Assembly: GCA_037976565.1 (NCBI GenBank)
Contig: CP137683.1
Location: 9,882,927 to 9,946,926 of the forward strand
Direction of reading: 5' to 3'
From: Mesocentrotus franciscanus
Taxonomy: Eukaryota > Echinodermata > Echinoidea > Camarodonta > Strongylocentrotidae
DNA: 64,000 nucleotides
Shown: positions 14,141-25,621 of the stretch, in pieces
How the letters are laid out: each line of letters starts with the position of its first letter
Numbering within the stretch: position 1 is the first letter of the stretch
Translations under genes and position numbers: made by a program
The notes under the pieces: generated by a model
Databases searched by the model: none
What the model was told of the DNA's origin: nothing
The model's input: the letters and a program-made list of their open reading frames with translations, nothing else

Positions 14141-15189
14141 TTTTCTGTTAGGCTACATCAATCATGGATACTCATTTACCATGGTAACATACAACCAACA
14201 CGAAGAACTAAAGTTTAAGAATGTGGCAAATCAGTGCATCAAGTTAAGCTACGAAACATAAATATAAAGCAGACATTTTTTCTAAATACATAGTCTAGAT
14301 ACATGGTGCCAGGTAAAAATGTCAGGGGTAAAAATGTCAGAGGTAAAAATGTCGGAGGTAAAATGGCAGAGGTAAAAATGTCAGAGGTAAAAATGTCAGA
14401 GGTATGTCAAAAGACTTTCGGCCCAGACTGAATAAATCAGACACCATTTTAAGTGTCCAGTATTTCTTCTTATCTAAGTTCTGCCAGAGCACAATGCACA
14501 CATATACCATAATAAAATGCGTTTACTTGAGGATATCTCCATGCAGGTTGACCAAAAATTTAGCCTACTGGTCCTTCAAAGAACTATTCAAGACCTTCAT
14601 GAGACCGAGAGTTTCAGTATCTTACTTCTTTTCACAAACGTCCAAATGTTTCACAGCGGGCTATTAAAGTGTTTTGACTATAGGGTTTATTGTGGTTCAT
14701 CATTAGACAAATTCAAAATAGCAGCCATAAGGCTGAAACAAATTGAATTTACAACTTCAAACATGCAAGAGTAAAAATGTCCATTAAAACGCAATACATC
14801 AAAAGTTGATTCAGTTAAATTTAATAATAATAATAATAATAATAATCTTTTATAGTCCACTCCAAATTTTATTAAACCGAAAATGGAAATTCTTTGTGCC
14901 CAATTGCAGACATTCAAAGTCTGCAGTTACAAAAAAAATATAATCGCAAACTTTGTTCTACATCTAATAGCATACGTGACGTATTATTTGACTGCATGAG
15001 TCTCCTTGACATGCACCGTGCCAAAGTCTTCACAGTTATTTATATTCAATCATACATGCACCTCTTTAGAAGAGAAACATGTATACAAGTAGAGACAAAA
15101 TGGCACCAATAGCGACATAGATCTTGATGAAGGATCTCTGACTGTCTTTCAACACTTGTAAACCTTCCTCGCATCTTTACGCACTGACG
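14141..15189. other. No gene recognised; short GGTAAAAATGTCAGA tandem repeat
   Basis: 14312-14404 has about six tandem copies of a 15-base unit (AGGTAAAAATGTCAG). (ATA)n at 14823-14846. Open frames are short and match nothing known to me. Confidence 0.55.
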
Positions 15190-15861
15190 TCAATGTAATA
15201 CCATGCACCTGGTTCTCTTTGCAGTCAATATTGAAAGTAGTTCAGCTATAAAAGGGGCAGCGATTTTCAATAATCTTGGATGTAAGTCATCCAGACCAAC
15301 AGCTTTGTTAACATCAATTTTCCCAAGTTCTCTTTTTACAAACTCCGAGTCTATGCTTTTGAATTTAAACGTTGATTCAACCCTTGATAATGTATTCAAG
15401 GAATTAAAACTTTGTTGGTTAAGAGGGAATGTCGTTTTCCAACACTAACAAACAATTCGTTGAATGACTTTGCAATTTCTACCTTGTCTGAAGTCATATG
15501 AGTTCCTGTGTTAATATTCGGATTAACTGAAACCTTTTTCTTCGGGAGTAAATTTTTCAGGACTTTCCACGAATTTTGCAATTTGCTTGCACATTGTTGA
15601 ATTTTGTTGCGAAAAAAGTCCCTTTTCAGCTTTTTTATTTAAGATATTTACTTTATTTCTGAGATATTTATATTTATCCCAAAGTTCATTGATTTCCTGA
15701 CCTACTTCTGCTGATTTTTGTTTAAGTTTATCAAACTTTCTTTTGTAATAGTCACGATCCCTAGATGGAGCCAGGTATTCAGTTGTAATCCAGGGAGACC
15801 CATTCAGTTTCTTTCTTACTGTAACATGGGGAGCATGTTTATCAGCTAATGCCTTGAATGC
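15190..15861 (-). mobile_element. LINE fragment A: endonuclease-RT linker and start of reverse transcriptase
   Basis: Minus strand: HAPHVTVRKK and SPWITTEY, DRDYYKRKFDKLKQKS, NSWKVLKNLLPKKK, then after a frameshift near 15.43 kb VGLDDLHPRLLKIAAPFIAEL. This is the classical linker and first RT block of jockey/CR1/RTE-type LINEs. The homology stops abruptly near 15.23 kb, before the catalytic core. That is a 3' truncation, not the usual 5' truncation. Confidence 0.75.
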
Positions 15862-16560
15862 TTCATAGAAGATATGACGATAGGTTTCTATATCTTTTCT
15901 ACAAAAGGAACATAAATTTGACTGTATTAATCCAAAATGATTCAGTTTATCATTACAAAATACGATGTTATGTAAAAGTTTGTACTGAAATTCCCTTAAC
16001 TTCCCATATAGAGTGGAAAAATCTGGGGATTGAGAAACATGTTGTAATTGTCGATTTATGTAGATTTAAAGCTATTACCTCTGGATGTTTAAAAGCAAAT
16101 AATTCTTGTATTGTAGCAATAAACATGTTATAGAGCATTTTGGAAGACACAGACTCAAAAGAATACGCTGTTTTGTTAATGTTAAAATTAATGTTGGAAA
16201 GATCAATAGTGTCCGTCAGAGTATCATCTCTCCCTCTGCAAATTCTCTTAACCTTCCAGGCAGCTGGCATTTTGGTGTATAGATCATTAAGAAAAAACAA
16301 ATCGTCTACATTAAGACATTTCCTTATGAAATAGTCCCCTGATCTCATATTACCTTATGCGTCAATCAAATGCTTAACTTGAAAAATGTTTACATGAAAT
16401 AATTTTGCATTAAAAGGAATTATCCTACCTTCAATAAAAGTATTGTTAAAGATAATTTGATTTTCATTATGTGTTTTTTTTAACAATATATTCCTTCTCT
16501 TTTAAATAATTCCAAATATTCAAAAAGTCCAAGTAGAGATTGGGTGCCTCGATATTGATT
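15862..16560 (-). mobile_element. LINE fragment B: C-terminal part of an L1/Tx1-like reverse transcriptase
   Basis: Minus strand: QIIFNNTFIEGR, RSGDYFIRKCLN, KMPAAWKVKR and, near 15.9 kb, LNHFGLIQSNLCSFCRKDIE, which looks like the C-terminal zinc-binding tail of L1/Tx1-like RT proteins. Frameshifts and stops are present. It joins fragment A in the same orientation near 15862. Its upstream part is included in the tandem duplication that starts at 16224. Confidence 0.6.
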
Positions 16561-18226
16561 GTTTTGGAATTATAATTGCAAAGAAATATGTGGCCGTGTG
16601 TAATAGTACTCTAGCGCCATCTTTTGTCACCAAACAATTAATCCGTTCCCTGCTAACATAAATATGTACGGCTTCCGTTGTGTCCGTCTGTCACCCTTAT
16701 CATGGACCTACTATACCTGGCGAGCAAATTTTATGATTACACGAAGTTAACTTTCTTTTTTACGAAGTCATCTTCTTTTTGGAAATGAGGGTGAAGTTTC
16801 ATCCATTATTTTTGTTAAAAAGTTATTTCATCATTTCTAATGAGGGAATCCCTCTAGGGCAAAAGTTGTTATAGATATATTTGAGCTGAGATGCCTTTTA
16901 TTATTGAGCTATTTTCGACCATATGTGAGAGGTACGTGAAGAATCATAATAATTCGTTTTACAGTTGATTACACTCAGCTGATTCCGCTGTTCGGATGAT
17001 TTAGCAGAGAGGGACAAAAGTTAATAATTTCACGGTTAACGACGATGTATTATTATTCTTATTTGTTCCTGCGACAAAGAAGGCAAGAAGAAGGCAAGGG
17101 AAGAAGAAGAAGAAGGAGAGAGAGAGAGAGAGGGGGAGAGAGAGAGAGAGAGAGAGAGAGAGTATGACCCAGGGTTCAAATTCAATACAATCATGACAAT
17201 AGACATTATGTCTATAAATTATAGTCTGTAAGTCCACCCTTTTTGCATCTGCCTCGAGTTTTGCTTGGTTATTTGGTACTTGAGGATTAACATGAACACA
17301 AAAATTAACTTGTTTACATTAATTATCGCTCATGTCTTATTCAATTTATTTCTAAAGATTTCTGACTGTTTTCAAGAGAATATAATTTGTGTCGATCATA
17401 GTTTTATCTAGCATTATGTCTCACGGTAATTTTTCGCCATTGCTGCTCTTCAATACGACTATGACATGCAGTAGCAAAGTACAGTGTTGACGTACTCTTT
17501 CAGGGTCATGATACATTCGCTTTACAGTTGATTCCACTCCGTTGATTCTATTGTTCGAATAATTCAGAAGAGGGAAATAGAAGTGAACATTCTCACGATC
17601 AACTACGTTGTATTATTATTCTTGTTTGTTCACCGTCTCTACAATGCTATTAGAATATTTTGATGACAATAAACGACACCGTGGCACTATTTTTTATGTA
17701 GCGTGAAATGGCAAGATCACATGGCAGATAAGAGATCATCAATAATGTATTTTGCCAGTTCTATGCTGATGACTTTGTGCTTGTTTCACGTTCACATTTA
17801 TTACATTGCAATGTCAGACTGATTCATTTAATATACATAGGTTCCATTTTTGTCTTACCATGTATGATACATGTAGACTGTTACTAACAAATTTAGTAAC
17901 AAGTGTCACGGATTTAACTGCATGACAACATTAATACCATAGATCTAGACGATGTCTAGATAGTTATTTATGACATTGTCAACTGGAACTTAAAACACCT
18001 TCCGACAGGATAGACTGACAATATGATCCCATGTACGTAATTTGATGTAGGATCTTGATGGGTGTATGGGGCATATCATTCAAAGCAAAGTTTGTCCATT
18101 TACATACACATTAACTCTGCTGTAAGTAGTGTCATTGTTCGCAGGATTGAATGTTTTATTCTTTTTAGAAAATAAATAGAATGCTGCATAAAAACCCAGC
18201 AAATTAACGAATTAAGCTAATCGATG
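16224..18226. repeat. Tandem duplication, copy 1 (2003 bp)
   Basis: The whole segment is repeated immediately downstream with only a handful of substitutions seen by eye. It contains part of LINE fragment B and non-coding DNA. Copy 1 has 235 extra bases (16955-17189) absent from copy 2; these include a (GA)n tract and a segment that is itself a diverged repeat of 17515-17640. No gene is recognised. Confidence 0.92.
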
Positions 18227-19993
18227 TCATCTCTCCCTCTGCAAATTCTCTTAACCTTCCAGGCAGCTGGCATTTTGGTGTATAGATCATTAAGAAAAAA
18301 CAAATCGTCTACATTAAGACATTTCCTTATGAAATAGTCCCCTGATCTCATATTACCTTATGCGTCAATCAAATGCTTAACTTGAAAAATGTTTACATGA
18401 AATAATTTTGCATTAAAAGGAATTATCCTACCTTCAATAAAAGTATTGTTAAAGATAATTTGATTTTCATTATGTGTTTTTTTTAACAATATATTCCTTC
18501 TCTTTTAAATAATTCCAAATATTCAAAAAGTCCAAGTAGAGATTGGGTGCCTCGATATTGATTGTTTTGGAATTATAATTGCAAAGAAATATGTGGCCGT
18601 GTGTAATAGTACTCTAGCGCCATCTTTTGTCACCAAACAATTAATCCGTTCCCTGCTAACATAAATATGTACGGCTTCCGTTGTGTCCGTCTGTCACCCT
18701 TATCATGGACCTACTATACCTGGCGAGCAAATTTTATGATTACACGAAGTTAACTTTCTTTTTTACGAAGTCATCTTCTTTTTGGAAATGAGGGTGAAGT
18801 TTCATCCATTATTTTTGTTAAAAAGTTATTTCATCATTTCTAATGAGGGAATCCCTCTAGGGCAAAAGTTGTTATAGGTATATTTGAGCTGAGATGCCTT
18901 TTATTATTGAGCTATTTTCGACCATATGTGAGAGGTACGTGAGGAATCATAATAATTATCATGACAATAGACATTATGTCTATAAATTATAGTCTGTAAG
19001 TCCACCCTTTTTGCATCTGCCTCGAGTTTTGCTTGGTTATTTGGTACTTGAGGATTAACATGAACACAAAAATTAACTTGTTTACATTAATTATCGCTCA
19101 TGTCTTATTCATTTTATTTCTAAAGATTTCTGACTGTTTTCAAGAGAATATAATTTGTGTCGATCATAGTTTTATCTAGCATTATGTCTCACGGTAATTT
19201 TTCGCCATTGCTGCTCTTCAATACGACTATGACATGCAGTAGCAAAGTACAGTGTTGACGTACTCTTTCAGGGTCATGATACATTCGCTTTACAGTTGAT
19301 TCCACTCCGTTGATTCTATTGTTCGAATAATTCAGAAGAGGGAAATAGAAGTGAACATTCTCACGATCAACTACGTTGTATTATTATTCTTGTTTGTTCA
19401 CCGTCTCTACAATGCTATTAGAATATTTTGATGACAATAAACGACACCGTGGCACTATTTTTATGTAGCGTGAAATGGCAAGATCACATGGCAGATAAGA
19501 GATCATCAATAATGTATTTTGCCAGTTCTATGCTGATGACTTTGTGCTTGTTTCACGTTCACATTTATTACATTGCAATGTCAGACTGATTCATTTAATA
19601 TACATAGGTTCCATTTTTGTCTTACCATGTATGATACATGTAGACTGTTACTAACAAATTTAGTAACAAGTGTCACGGATTTAACTGCATGACAACATTA
19701 ACACCATAGATCTAGACGATGTCTAGATAGTTATTTATGACATTGTCAACTGGAACTTAAAACACCTTCCGACAGGATAGACTGACAATATGATCCCATG
19801 TACGTAATTTGATGTAGGATCTTGATGGGTGTATGGGGCATATCATTCAAAGCAAAGTTTGTCCATTTACATACACATTAACTCTGCTGTAAGTAGTGTC
19901 ATTGTTCGCAGGATTGAATGTTTTATTCTTTTTAGAAAATAAATAGAATGCTGCATAAAAACCCAGCAAATTAACGAATTAAGCTAATCGATG
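18227..19993. repeat. Tandem duplication, copy 2 (1767 bp)
   Basis: Nearly identical to 16224-18226 apart from the missing 235-bp internal segment. Imperfect 15-base microhomology (TCATCTCTCCCTCTG versus TCATGTCTGCCTCTG) occurs at the duplication borders. Either a recent duplication or two allelic haplotypes placed in series by the assembly. Confidence 0.92.
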
Positions 19994-19999
19994 TCATGT

Positions 20000-20900
20000 C
20001 TGCCTCTGTGACTGTATGATTTCATGTTGTCAGTTGTTGATGTTCATATTTGTTTTTGTTATAGACTCTAATTCAAAATTGTCTTTTTTTAATTACAGAT
20101 ATATACGCAACATGACAAATGAAGAGTTTCCATATCGACGTCGTTCTTTATCATCCTCTTCACCAATACATCAACCCCACCATCACCATGTCTTCGTCGT
20201 CGACCTCCGTTCTGGCGTTTGAACTTTGAAGTTTGTTGCGAACTCTAAAAATGAATTGGATATTGGCATTATCGACTTTTGTTCCGTTTTTGAACACCGT
20301 CGACGTCGAACTTTGATTGAAGGTAAGAACCTTTTTTGTTACCTTCTTCGTCTTCGATTTGCGTTTCGTCGTGTGCAGGTCTGATCCTGACTCTGACTTA
20401 TGATGACTTTATCGACTTTCATTCCGTCTTCGATCACCGTCGACGTCAAACTCTATACCGAGTTTCACAATCGCTGAACATGGACTCCGCATCCAATCGA
20501 CATCGCCGACTCTTGGCTTTCATTCATCATTCATCTTTGAACTGTACTATGATCACCGACGTCATCTATGATCTACCAAGTAGGCCTAGCTACCAATTGT
20601 TTCTTCGAATGTTGTCTTTCGCCTAAATTCGAGTACGACATCGCCGACGAATCTCGCATCTCCACTGGAAAGACAGTTTGTATAATGTACTATGTAATTT
20701 GAATATCAGCGGCAGTCTTCCGCTATAGAAATAGACTAACCACTTTGTTTTGTGCTGAAAGTATTTAATGTCATGTATAATGATGTAACAAGCGGCAGTC
20801 TTTCGCTATAGAAATAGACTTCAGTTTTCGACTGTAAATTGTTTTATATATTTTACGCGAGCTAGATTTTAGCTCGTTTAAATAAACGCTTTTAAAAAAT
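20000..20900 (+). repeat. Repeat-containing segment, possible retroelement end
   Basis: Two direct-repeat pairs are visible. One is built on ATCGACTTT-x-x-TTCCGT and CACCGTCGACGTC (20271-20317 and 20409-20455). The other is GCGGCAGTCTTTCGCTATAG-like followed by AAATAGACT (about 20708-20740 and 20791-20820). The block ends with a hairpin GAGCTA-gattt-TAGCTC at about 20861-20877 and AATAAA at 20881-20886. This resembles a 3' end with a polyadenylation signal, but the element type is unknown and the open frames here match nothing I know. Confidence 0.4.
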
Positions 20901-21337
20901 ACATATTGTTTTCATTGTTTGATGTTTAATATGTCATATGATCATTCGACAATAATGATCAACATGATTGTGATGTCTTTTGTTAACAGATCATGTTTGC
21001 GAGAATAGTGGCTGAACTTGAGAAAATGGATAATTTGCAGACCAGCATGCTCTTTCAAAGTTAAATAAACAAGGGCTGGCAGATATTATGAGGAATACTG
21101 TGTTGAAAGTGCATTAAGGTACAGCATTTGAATTTGTGACCCCCGATTTCTTTCACCTAATTTGAAGCTTTTAATCAGCCCGTCAAGCTGTGCGCACATA
21201 CAGAACCACTACGCGTACAATGTCCGCGCAGCTGTGCGGCTGAATCTGATTGGCTCTGATTGGATCATTCTAGGTTTGCGACCGTTCTATTTAGAGCACG
21301 GGTGATTGAATAAAAAAAAGGAGTCTAATACTTAGTA

Positions 21338-21592
21338 ATGGAGGTCTTAGATGATGAATCAGTAATATGGCCAATATATACACACATACACACAGTTCAA
21401 TTCGATTATTATTTTCCGTATGCAATGCATAAGAATGTAAGCGCAATTATGATCCACGTTAAAAACCCCTTGATTTCCCCCGAACAAGAATGGTACGACC
21501 CGGTCCGCTGGCTACCTACAGATTTCAGTGACCAAGAGGCAACACAATGGAGAAAAATGGAGTTCCCAAAATCAGACGGAGGTACCGATTAG
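21338..21592 (+). CDS. Unrecognised 84-residue open frame, possible first exon
   Basis: The ATG is in a reasonable context (agtaATGG), followed by an acidic N-terminus MEVLDDESVIW and a Trp/Pro-rich C-terminal part (EWYDPVRWLPTDF). Upstream at 21235-21290 there are two ATTGG (inverted CCAAT) boxes and a mildly GC-rich stretch, which could be a promoter. An internal GGAG|gtacc could serve as a donor near 21581. No domain is recognised and no downstream exon was found, so this may be chance. Confidence 0.2.
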   Translation: MEVLDDESVIWPIYTHIHTVQFDYYFPYAMHKNVSAIMIHVKNPLISPEQEWYDPVRWLPTDFSDQEATQWRKMEFPKSDGGTD

Positions 21593-21599
21593 TTTTATC

Positions 21600-22109
21600 T
21601 TTTGACGGGTTTTTTTTTTTCATCCAATGAGAATAATTTAAATATAAAAATGTTCAGAATGAACTGAATGACATGAATCTTTTTCCGTTGGTAAAAAATA
21701 GCCCTCTCCCGGCAAGAAACCGCCAGATATAGCCAGAAGCGTTCAGTCAAAAAGTTCGATACCACAGAAATTTTGACCAAATTAATGAAAAATAATAAAA
21801 AAATGACGCTGCGATGGAGCAACAAAATATCGTGATTTTTACATCACCATAAAGAAGAAAAGTCAAATTTTCTAATGCTTTTTCCGTTGGTGAACTAGGC
21901 CGACCGGATCAAAAGATGTTGTTGAAAAGGGGGGATTTTTGCATATTTTTAAAGCTTTTCAGGTCGGTGCGCGGTGTGTTTGAAGAGGTTGACGCTTAAG
22001 TGTGTGGGTAAAATCCATATGGTGTAGTAGATTTGTAAATGATAAATGTAATCAATGCTATCTTTTTACTTAAATACATGCAGAATGGAAAGGCGACTGG
22101 GTACGTGTA
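21600..22109. other. No gene recognised
   Basis: AT-rich spacer; no splice-bounded open frame or repeat that I can support. Confidence 0.45.
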
Positions 22110-22452
22110 GCAACATTGTAGTACAAGTACCATGGTAACCTAGGTGCGGGAGAACCATGGTACCCAAAGGTATATGGGAGAACCATGGTAACGAAAGGAA
22201 TGGGAGAACCATGGCACCGAGAACCATGGTACGAGAACCATGGTAATCGAGAACCATGGTAACCATGGTTCTCATGGTGGATTGTAATTTGGACAAAGAA
22301 CCATGGTAACCATGGTACTGAAAACCATGGTACACGGAACCATGGTTACCATGGTTTTCAGTACCGTGGTTACCATGGTTCTTTGTCCAAATTACCATCA
22401 ACCATAAGAACCGTGGTAACCATGGTACTTTGTTCCATGGTTTTACATGGTA
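22110..22452. repeat. Fold-back repeat of ACCATGGT palindromes
   Basis: More than 15 copies of ACCATGGT-type palindromes, joined as GGTAACCATGGTTC and similar. A longer inverted repeat is embedded: AATTTGGACAAAGAACCATG near 22285 is matched in reverse by CATGGTTCTTTGTCCAAATT near 22375-22394, giving arms of about 50 bases around 22335. It has the structure of a fold-back MITE. The open frame across it is a product of the repeat. Confidence 0.8.
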
Positions 22453-22785
22453 CATTTTTTATAAGGGCAGGGATATAACTTTGACCTGAATTTCTACATG
22501 CCATGCATGCATACAATGATGTAATGGTATTTTTGTTATACCACTACGTCTGTGCGATTCATTCATGTATTTATCTTGTACAATGCACAGTGTCTGTTAC
22601 TGTTGTCATGGTTGTAAATGAGATGCAATTTAAATTGTGAGTGAGTATTTTTTCATTTAAATTCACCCCACACGAGCATCATAAGTACTGAGGTTTAAAG
22701 AAGGCATACCCCGAGCGCTGCTCTGCCTTTCTCCTTTTCTTTATCACATCTTACACAAATCGACACAATTCTACGAAAGTTTATA

Positions 22786-22992
22786 CAGTCAAACCTGTCT
22801 ATAGCGACCGCCCAAGGGAAACACAAAAAGTGGTCTTTGTAGACAGGTGGTCTTTGTACACAGGTTCCTTTAGTACATGTTTCAATGAGAAACCATTTTC
22901 AAGGGAAACACAGAATGTGGTCTTTGTAGACAGGTGGTCTTTGTAGACAGGTGGTCTTTGTAGACAGGTGGTCACTAAAGCAGGTTTGACTG
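22786..22992. mobile_element. MITE with CAGTCAAACCTG ends and TA target site
   Basis: Inverted ends CAGTCAAACCTG and CAGGTTTGACTG are flanked by TA on each side, as for Tc1/mariner-type elements. The interior has several tandem copies of GTGGTCTTTGTAGACAG. The paralogous LINE region near 45140 lacks this insertion. Confidence 0.82.
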
Positions 22993-23320
22993 TATATACA
23001 ATCCTACTTGCAACTTAGCTTTATTTACATGACAGCAGACAACATCAGAAACATGATGAATTAAAATAATATGCATGCAACGCAACTTCTGTACTGATCG
23101 GGATGATAGATTTTTTTTTTTTTTTGCATTCCCACTTGTTATATCGCTATGTCTGGGTAACTCATTCATGGATTTATCTCGTACGACGTCAATGTCTCTT
23201 ACTTTTGTTATGGTTGTTAATGAGATGCAAATTAACACGTGTTTCGGGGTTTCACTTAACGTAAACTCTGAGGTGTTACAGCTTCATTCAACTTCATGAC
23301 AAAAATCAGGCTAACATGAC

Positions 23321-23596
23321 CAGGGGAGTGTTTAACAAAGACTAAGATTAACTTTAAGTTGGACTTAACTATGGCAGGCCTTTTATGCCACTATTTGCTC
23401 TCACCGTTTACTGGCATTGGTCTCTCAAGAGACGTACAAATCATGGTCAGAATTTTCTACAGAATTTATGTTTTTTGATAATTAATTATTGAAGGAATTT
23501 TTTAAATCTACTGGTGAGAGCAAACGGTGGCATGAACGGCCTGCCATAGTTAAGTCCAATTTAAATTCGATCTTAGTCTTTGTGAAACACCCCCTG
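23321..23596. mobile_element. MITE with long inverted ends, CAGGGG type
   Basis: The left end CAGGGGAGTGTTTAACAAAG and the right end, read inverted, CAGGGGGTGTTTCACAAAG continue as inverted repeats for about 80 bases (ACTTAACTATGGCAGGCC). A related copy in the opposite orientation starts near 13913. No target duplication is evident. The paralogous LINE copy near 44.8 kb lacks it. Confidence 0.8.
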
Positions 23597-24034
23597 AATT
23601 CTGGAGTCATAAAACATTTCCACAGTGATGTAATGAAAAGAGTGCTTTTCATGCTTACTCACATGTCCATATATTTCCATGTCAATGTAATTCATTCAAA
23701 CATTTCTCCTATACGTATATAATGTAACGGTAGAGTATCTTCTCTGCCTGATTTCATACAAGGGTAGACTGTCTAGTTAATGATATTTTTATCTTTCCAT
23801 GTACACTATATTCCAATTTTTTTTTCTTATCAAACCATTATCATGTCAATTTAAATGTAAACAATATTTTTAGTATACCGTGTACAAATGGGTTACAAAT
23901 CCTCAGCGACACTCAAGACTCGTGGAAAACAAAAGCACTGACCCGTATCATCTCTTTCATTGATTGTGTACCAACTCTCGATTCTCAAATAATCTTCACG
24001 GACAGGGTTTAAAGAACTTGGATATGACACTTTA

Positions 24035-24330
24035 AATATATTGATTGATTGATTGATTGATTTTATTTACCAACATTAACACAGTAATAAATTTCATACA
24101 ATGTATTTACATATACAAGAAGATAAATTATTGGTTGGTAAAAGGGGCCAGATAATAGCACATGTGCTAGTCGAGCCTAACAGCTAAACAAGTATTTTGG
24201 TACAAATCAGTTTAGAAAACGTAACAAAACGAAAATAATGAGATTACAATCGATACTTTAAAATATAAGAATACTTAACAATGTCTTACACTATACAAAC
24301 TGATAATGTAAAATATAATATAAAATTATA
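24035..24330 (-). mobile_element. 3' end of a LINE, inserted in the 22.5-25.0 kb repeat
   Basis: It begins on the plus strand with (TTGA)n-TTTTATTTACCAAC, that is, a 3' simple-repeat tail read on the minus strand, followed by untranslated-looking sequence with CCAGATAATAGCACATGTG. The colinear paralogue near 44.03 kb lacks it, which fixes both borders to within a few bases. It is 5'-truncated, as usual for LINEs. Confidence 0.65.
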
Positions 24331-25621
24331 TATATTTACAAACTACGTGCTTTGAGTACATGTAAGATAATTTAAACAGGTCGTAAAACTCATATACTGA
24401 AATTATGGGCTCCAGATTAGTAAATTACGCGGTGCTCTTGTTTGAAACTTGCTAGTAACCAGTTTCGGCATTTCTGTATGAGATTGTGAGTGGTGAATAA
24501 GATGTGAACTCGATTAATCAAACTACTTTCCACCTCTTTTTTCCTTTTTCTTCAAAATATGCGGATTTTTCTTCCAATTATGCTGACTTTTACATCAGGA
24601 AACACCACTCGCATTCTCATTTTTCGGTTATTCCCTATATCGCTATAGTTCGTGTATTTGCTTTCAGTATTTCAAGGCGATTTATATTTATATTTTATTT
24701 TTTTGCTACGTATTTTTCATCTTCATTTCATCTTCATCTATGTACTTCTACACTTATCTTTGCACTGTACCTCCAACTCTCCTTCATTCTGCACTGCTTA
24801 CACCCTCTGCAATGCTATCACTTTCAAGAAGATACCTTCAACCAAAGTATGTTCAAAGAGTCCAGGTGAAAGCTGTTTCGAAGAAAACTCCCCTTATCAG
24901 CGCGAGCGTTGATCCAACTAATGTACCGCTGGTAATGACCAGGACTGTCAATATTATACTCCAGAAAATTTTGTATTACCCCCATATTCTGAGTAAATCA
25001 CACTTTTATGTTTAATGTACCGTACATGTGTGTGTAATATCCACATTTCAAATGTATATTGAACTTGTGTCTTACTTCAAACCCATAATGAAAATTATAT
25101 TAATGGAAAGGTCTTTCTCAGATAAAGAAAATCAAAATCGAAATCCTGATATTCTACTTTTGACAAAGGGCATATTTCAAATTTTTTTAAAACACCGTAA
25201 AGCTGTCTATTGAAACACTTGTTCTTGACATCATGATTTTTGACATTCTTTCAAATTATGAGCCAAAAATGCGCGTGGCATCCACCCCTATGTAGTTCTT
25301 TAGTAATTTCGCAAGAGTTTTAGCATGGATGCATAACCTCAAAATGACGTCCAAAGAAAAAGAATTCACGCCCTGGCTTGTCCTGTAATACATTCTGAAC
25401 ATGCTTATAATTAATTAGCAACTGTGTCGTAGAAATGAAATTGACCTTTCTTTTTCATGACAGTTTCAACCCACAAAATTATCATAAATTTAACGATCTT
25501 GTCCATGTGTTTCATTTTCAAGTTCCAAAAAGGCTTCTTTTTGAAACTTCATAATCTTTTTGGTCGCCTCATATATCATTAAATCCTCATGCAAAGCTTC
25601 TTTTACTTCGGGGTTTCTTTG

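Larger units (their letters stand above)
22490..24985 (+). mobile_element. LINE 5' region with tandem monomers (plus-strand copy)
   Basis: The segment is colinear, in reverse orientation, with 45430-43250. Internally it repeats a monomer marked by ATGATGTAATGG, CATTCATG-x-ATTTATCT and GTAAATGAGATGCAA-like motifs. Near the 3' end both copies read VMTRTVNIILQ in one frame; the other copy continues into an endonuclease domain, this one does not. This is interpreted as a LINE 5' UTR with promoter-like monomers, truncated before the ORF. Three younger insertions (22786-22992, 23321-23596, about 24035-24330) lie inside it. Confidence 0.62.

Noticed and set aside
20336..20626. 96-residue open frame as a gene
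   Set aside because: It spans direct repeats (CACCGTCGACGTC) of a probable retroelement end and has no recognised domain.
22066..22455. 129-residue Gly/His/Trp-rich open frame
   Set aside because: It is a translation of the ACCATGGT palindrome cluster (repeated H-G-N-H-G).
24504..25015. Phe/Ser-rich open frames of 86-121 residues
   Set aside because: They overlap in three frames in the LINE 5' region; the paralogue at 43.3-43.8 kb does not preserve any one of them intact.
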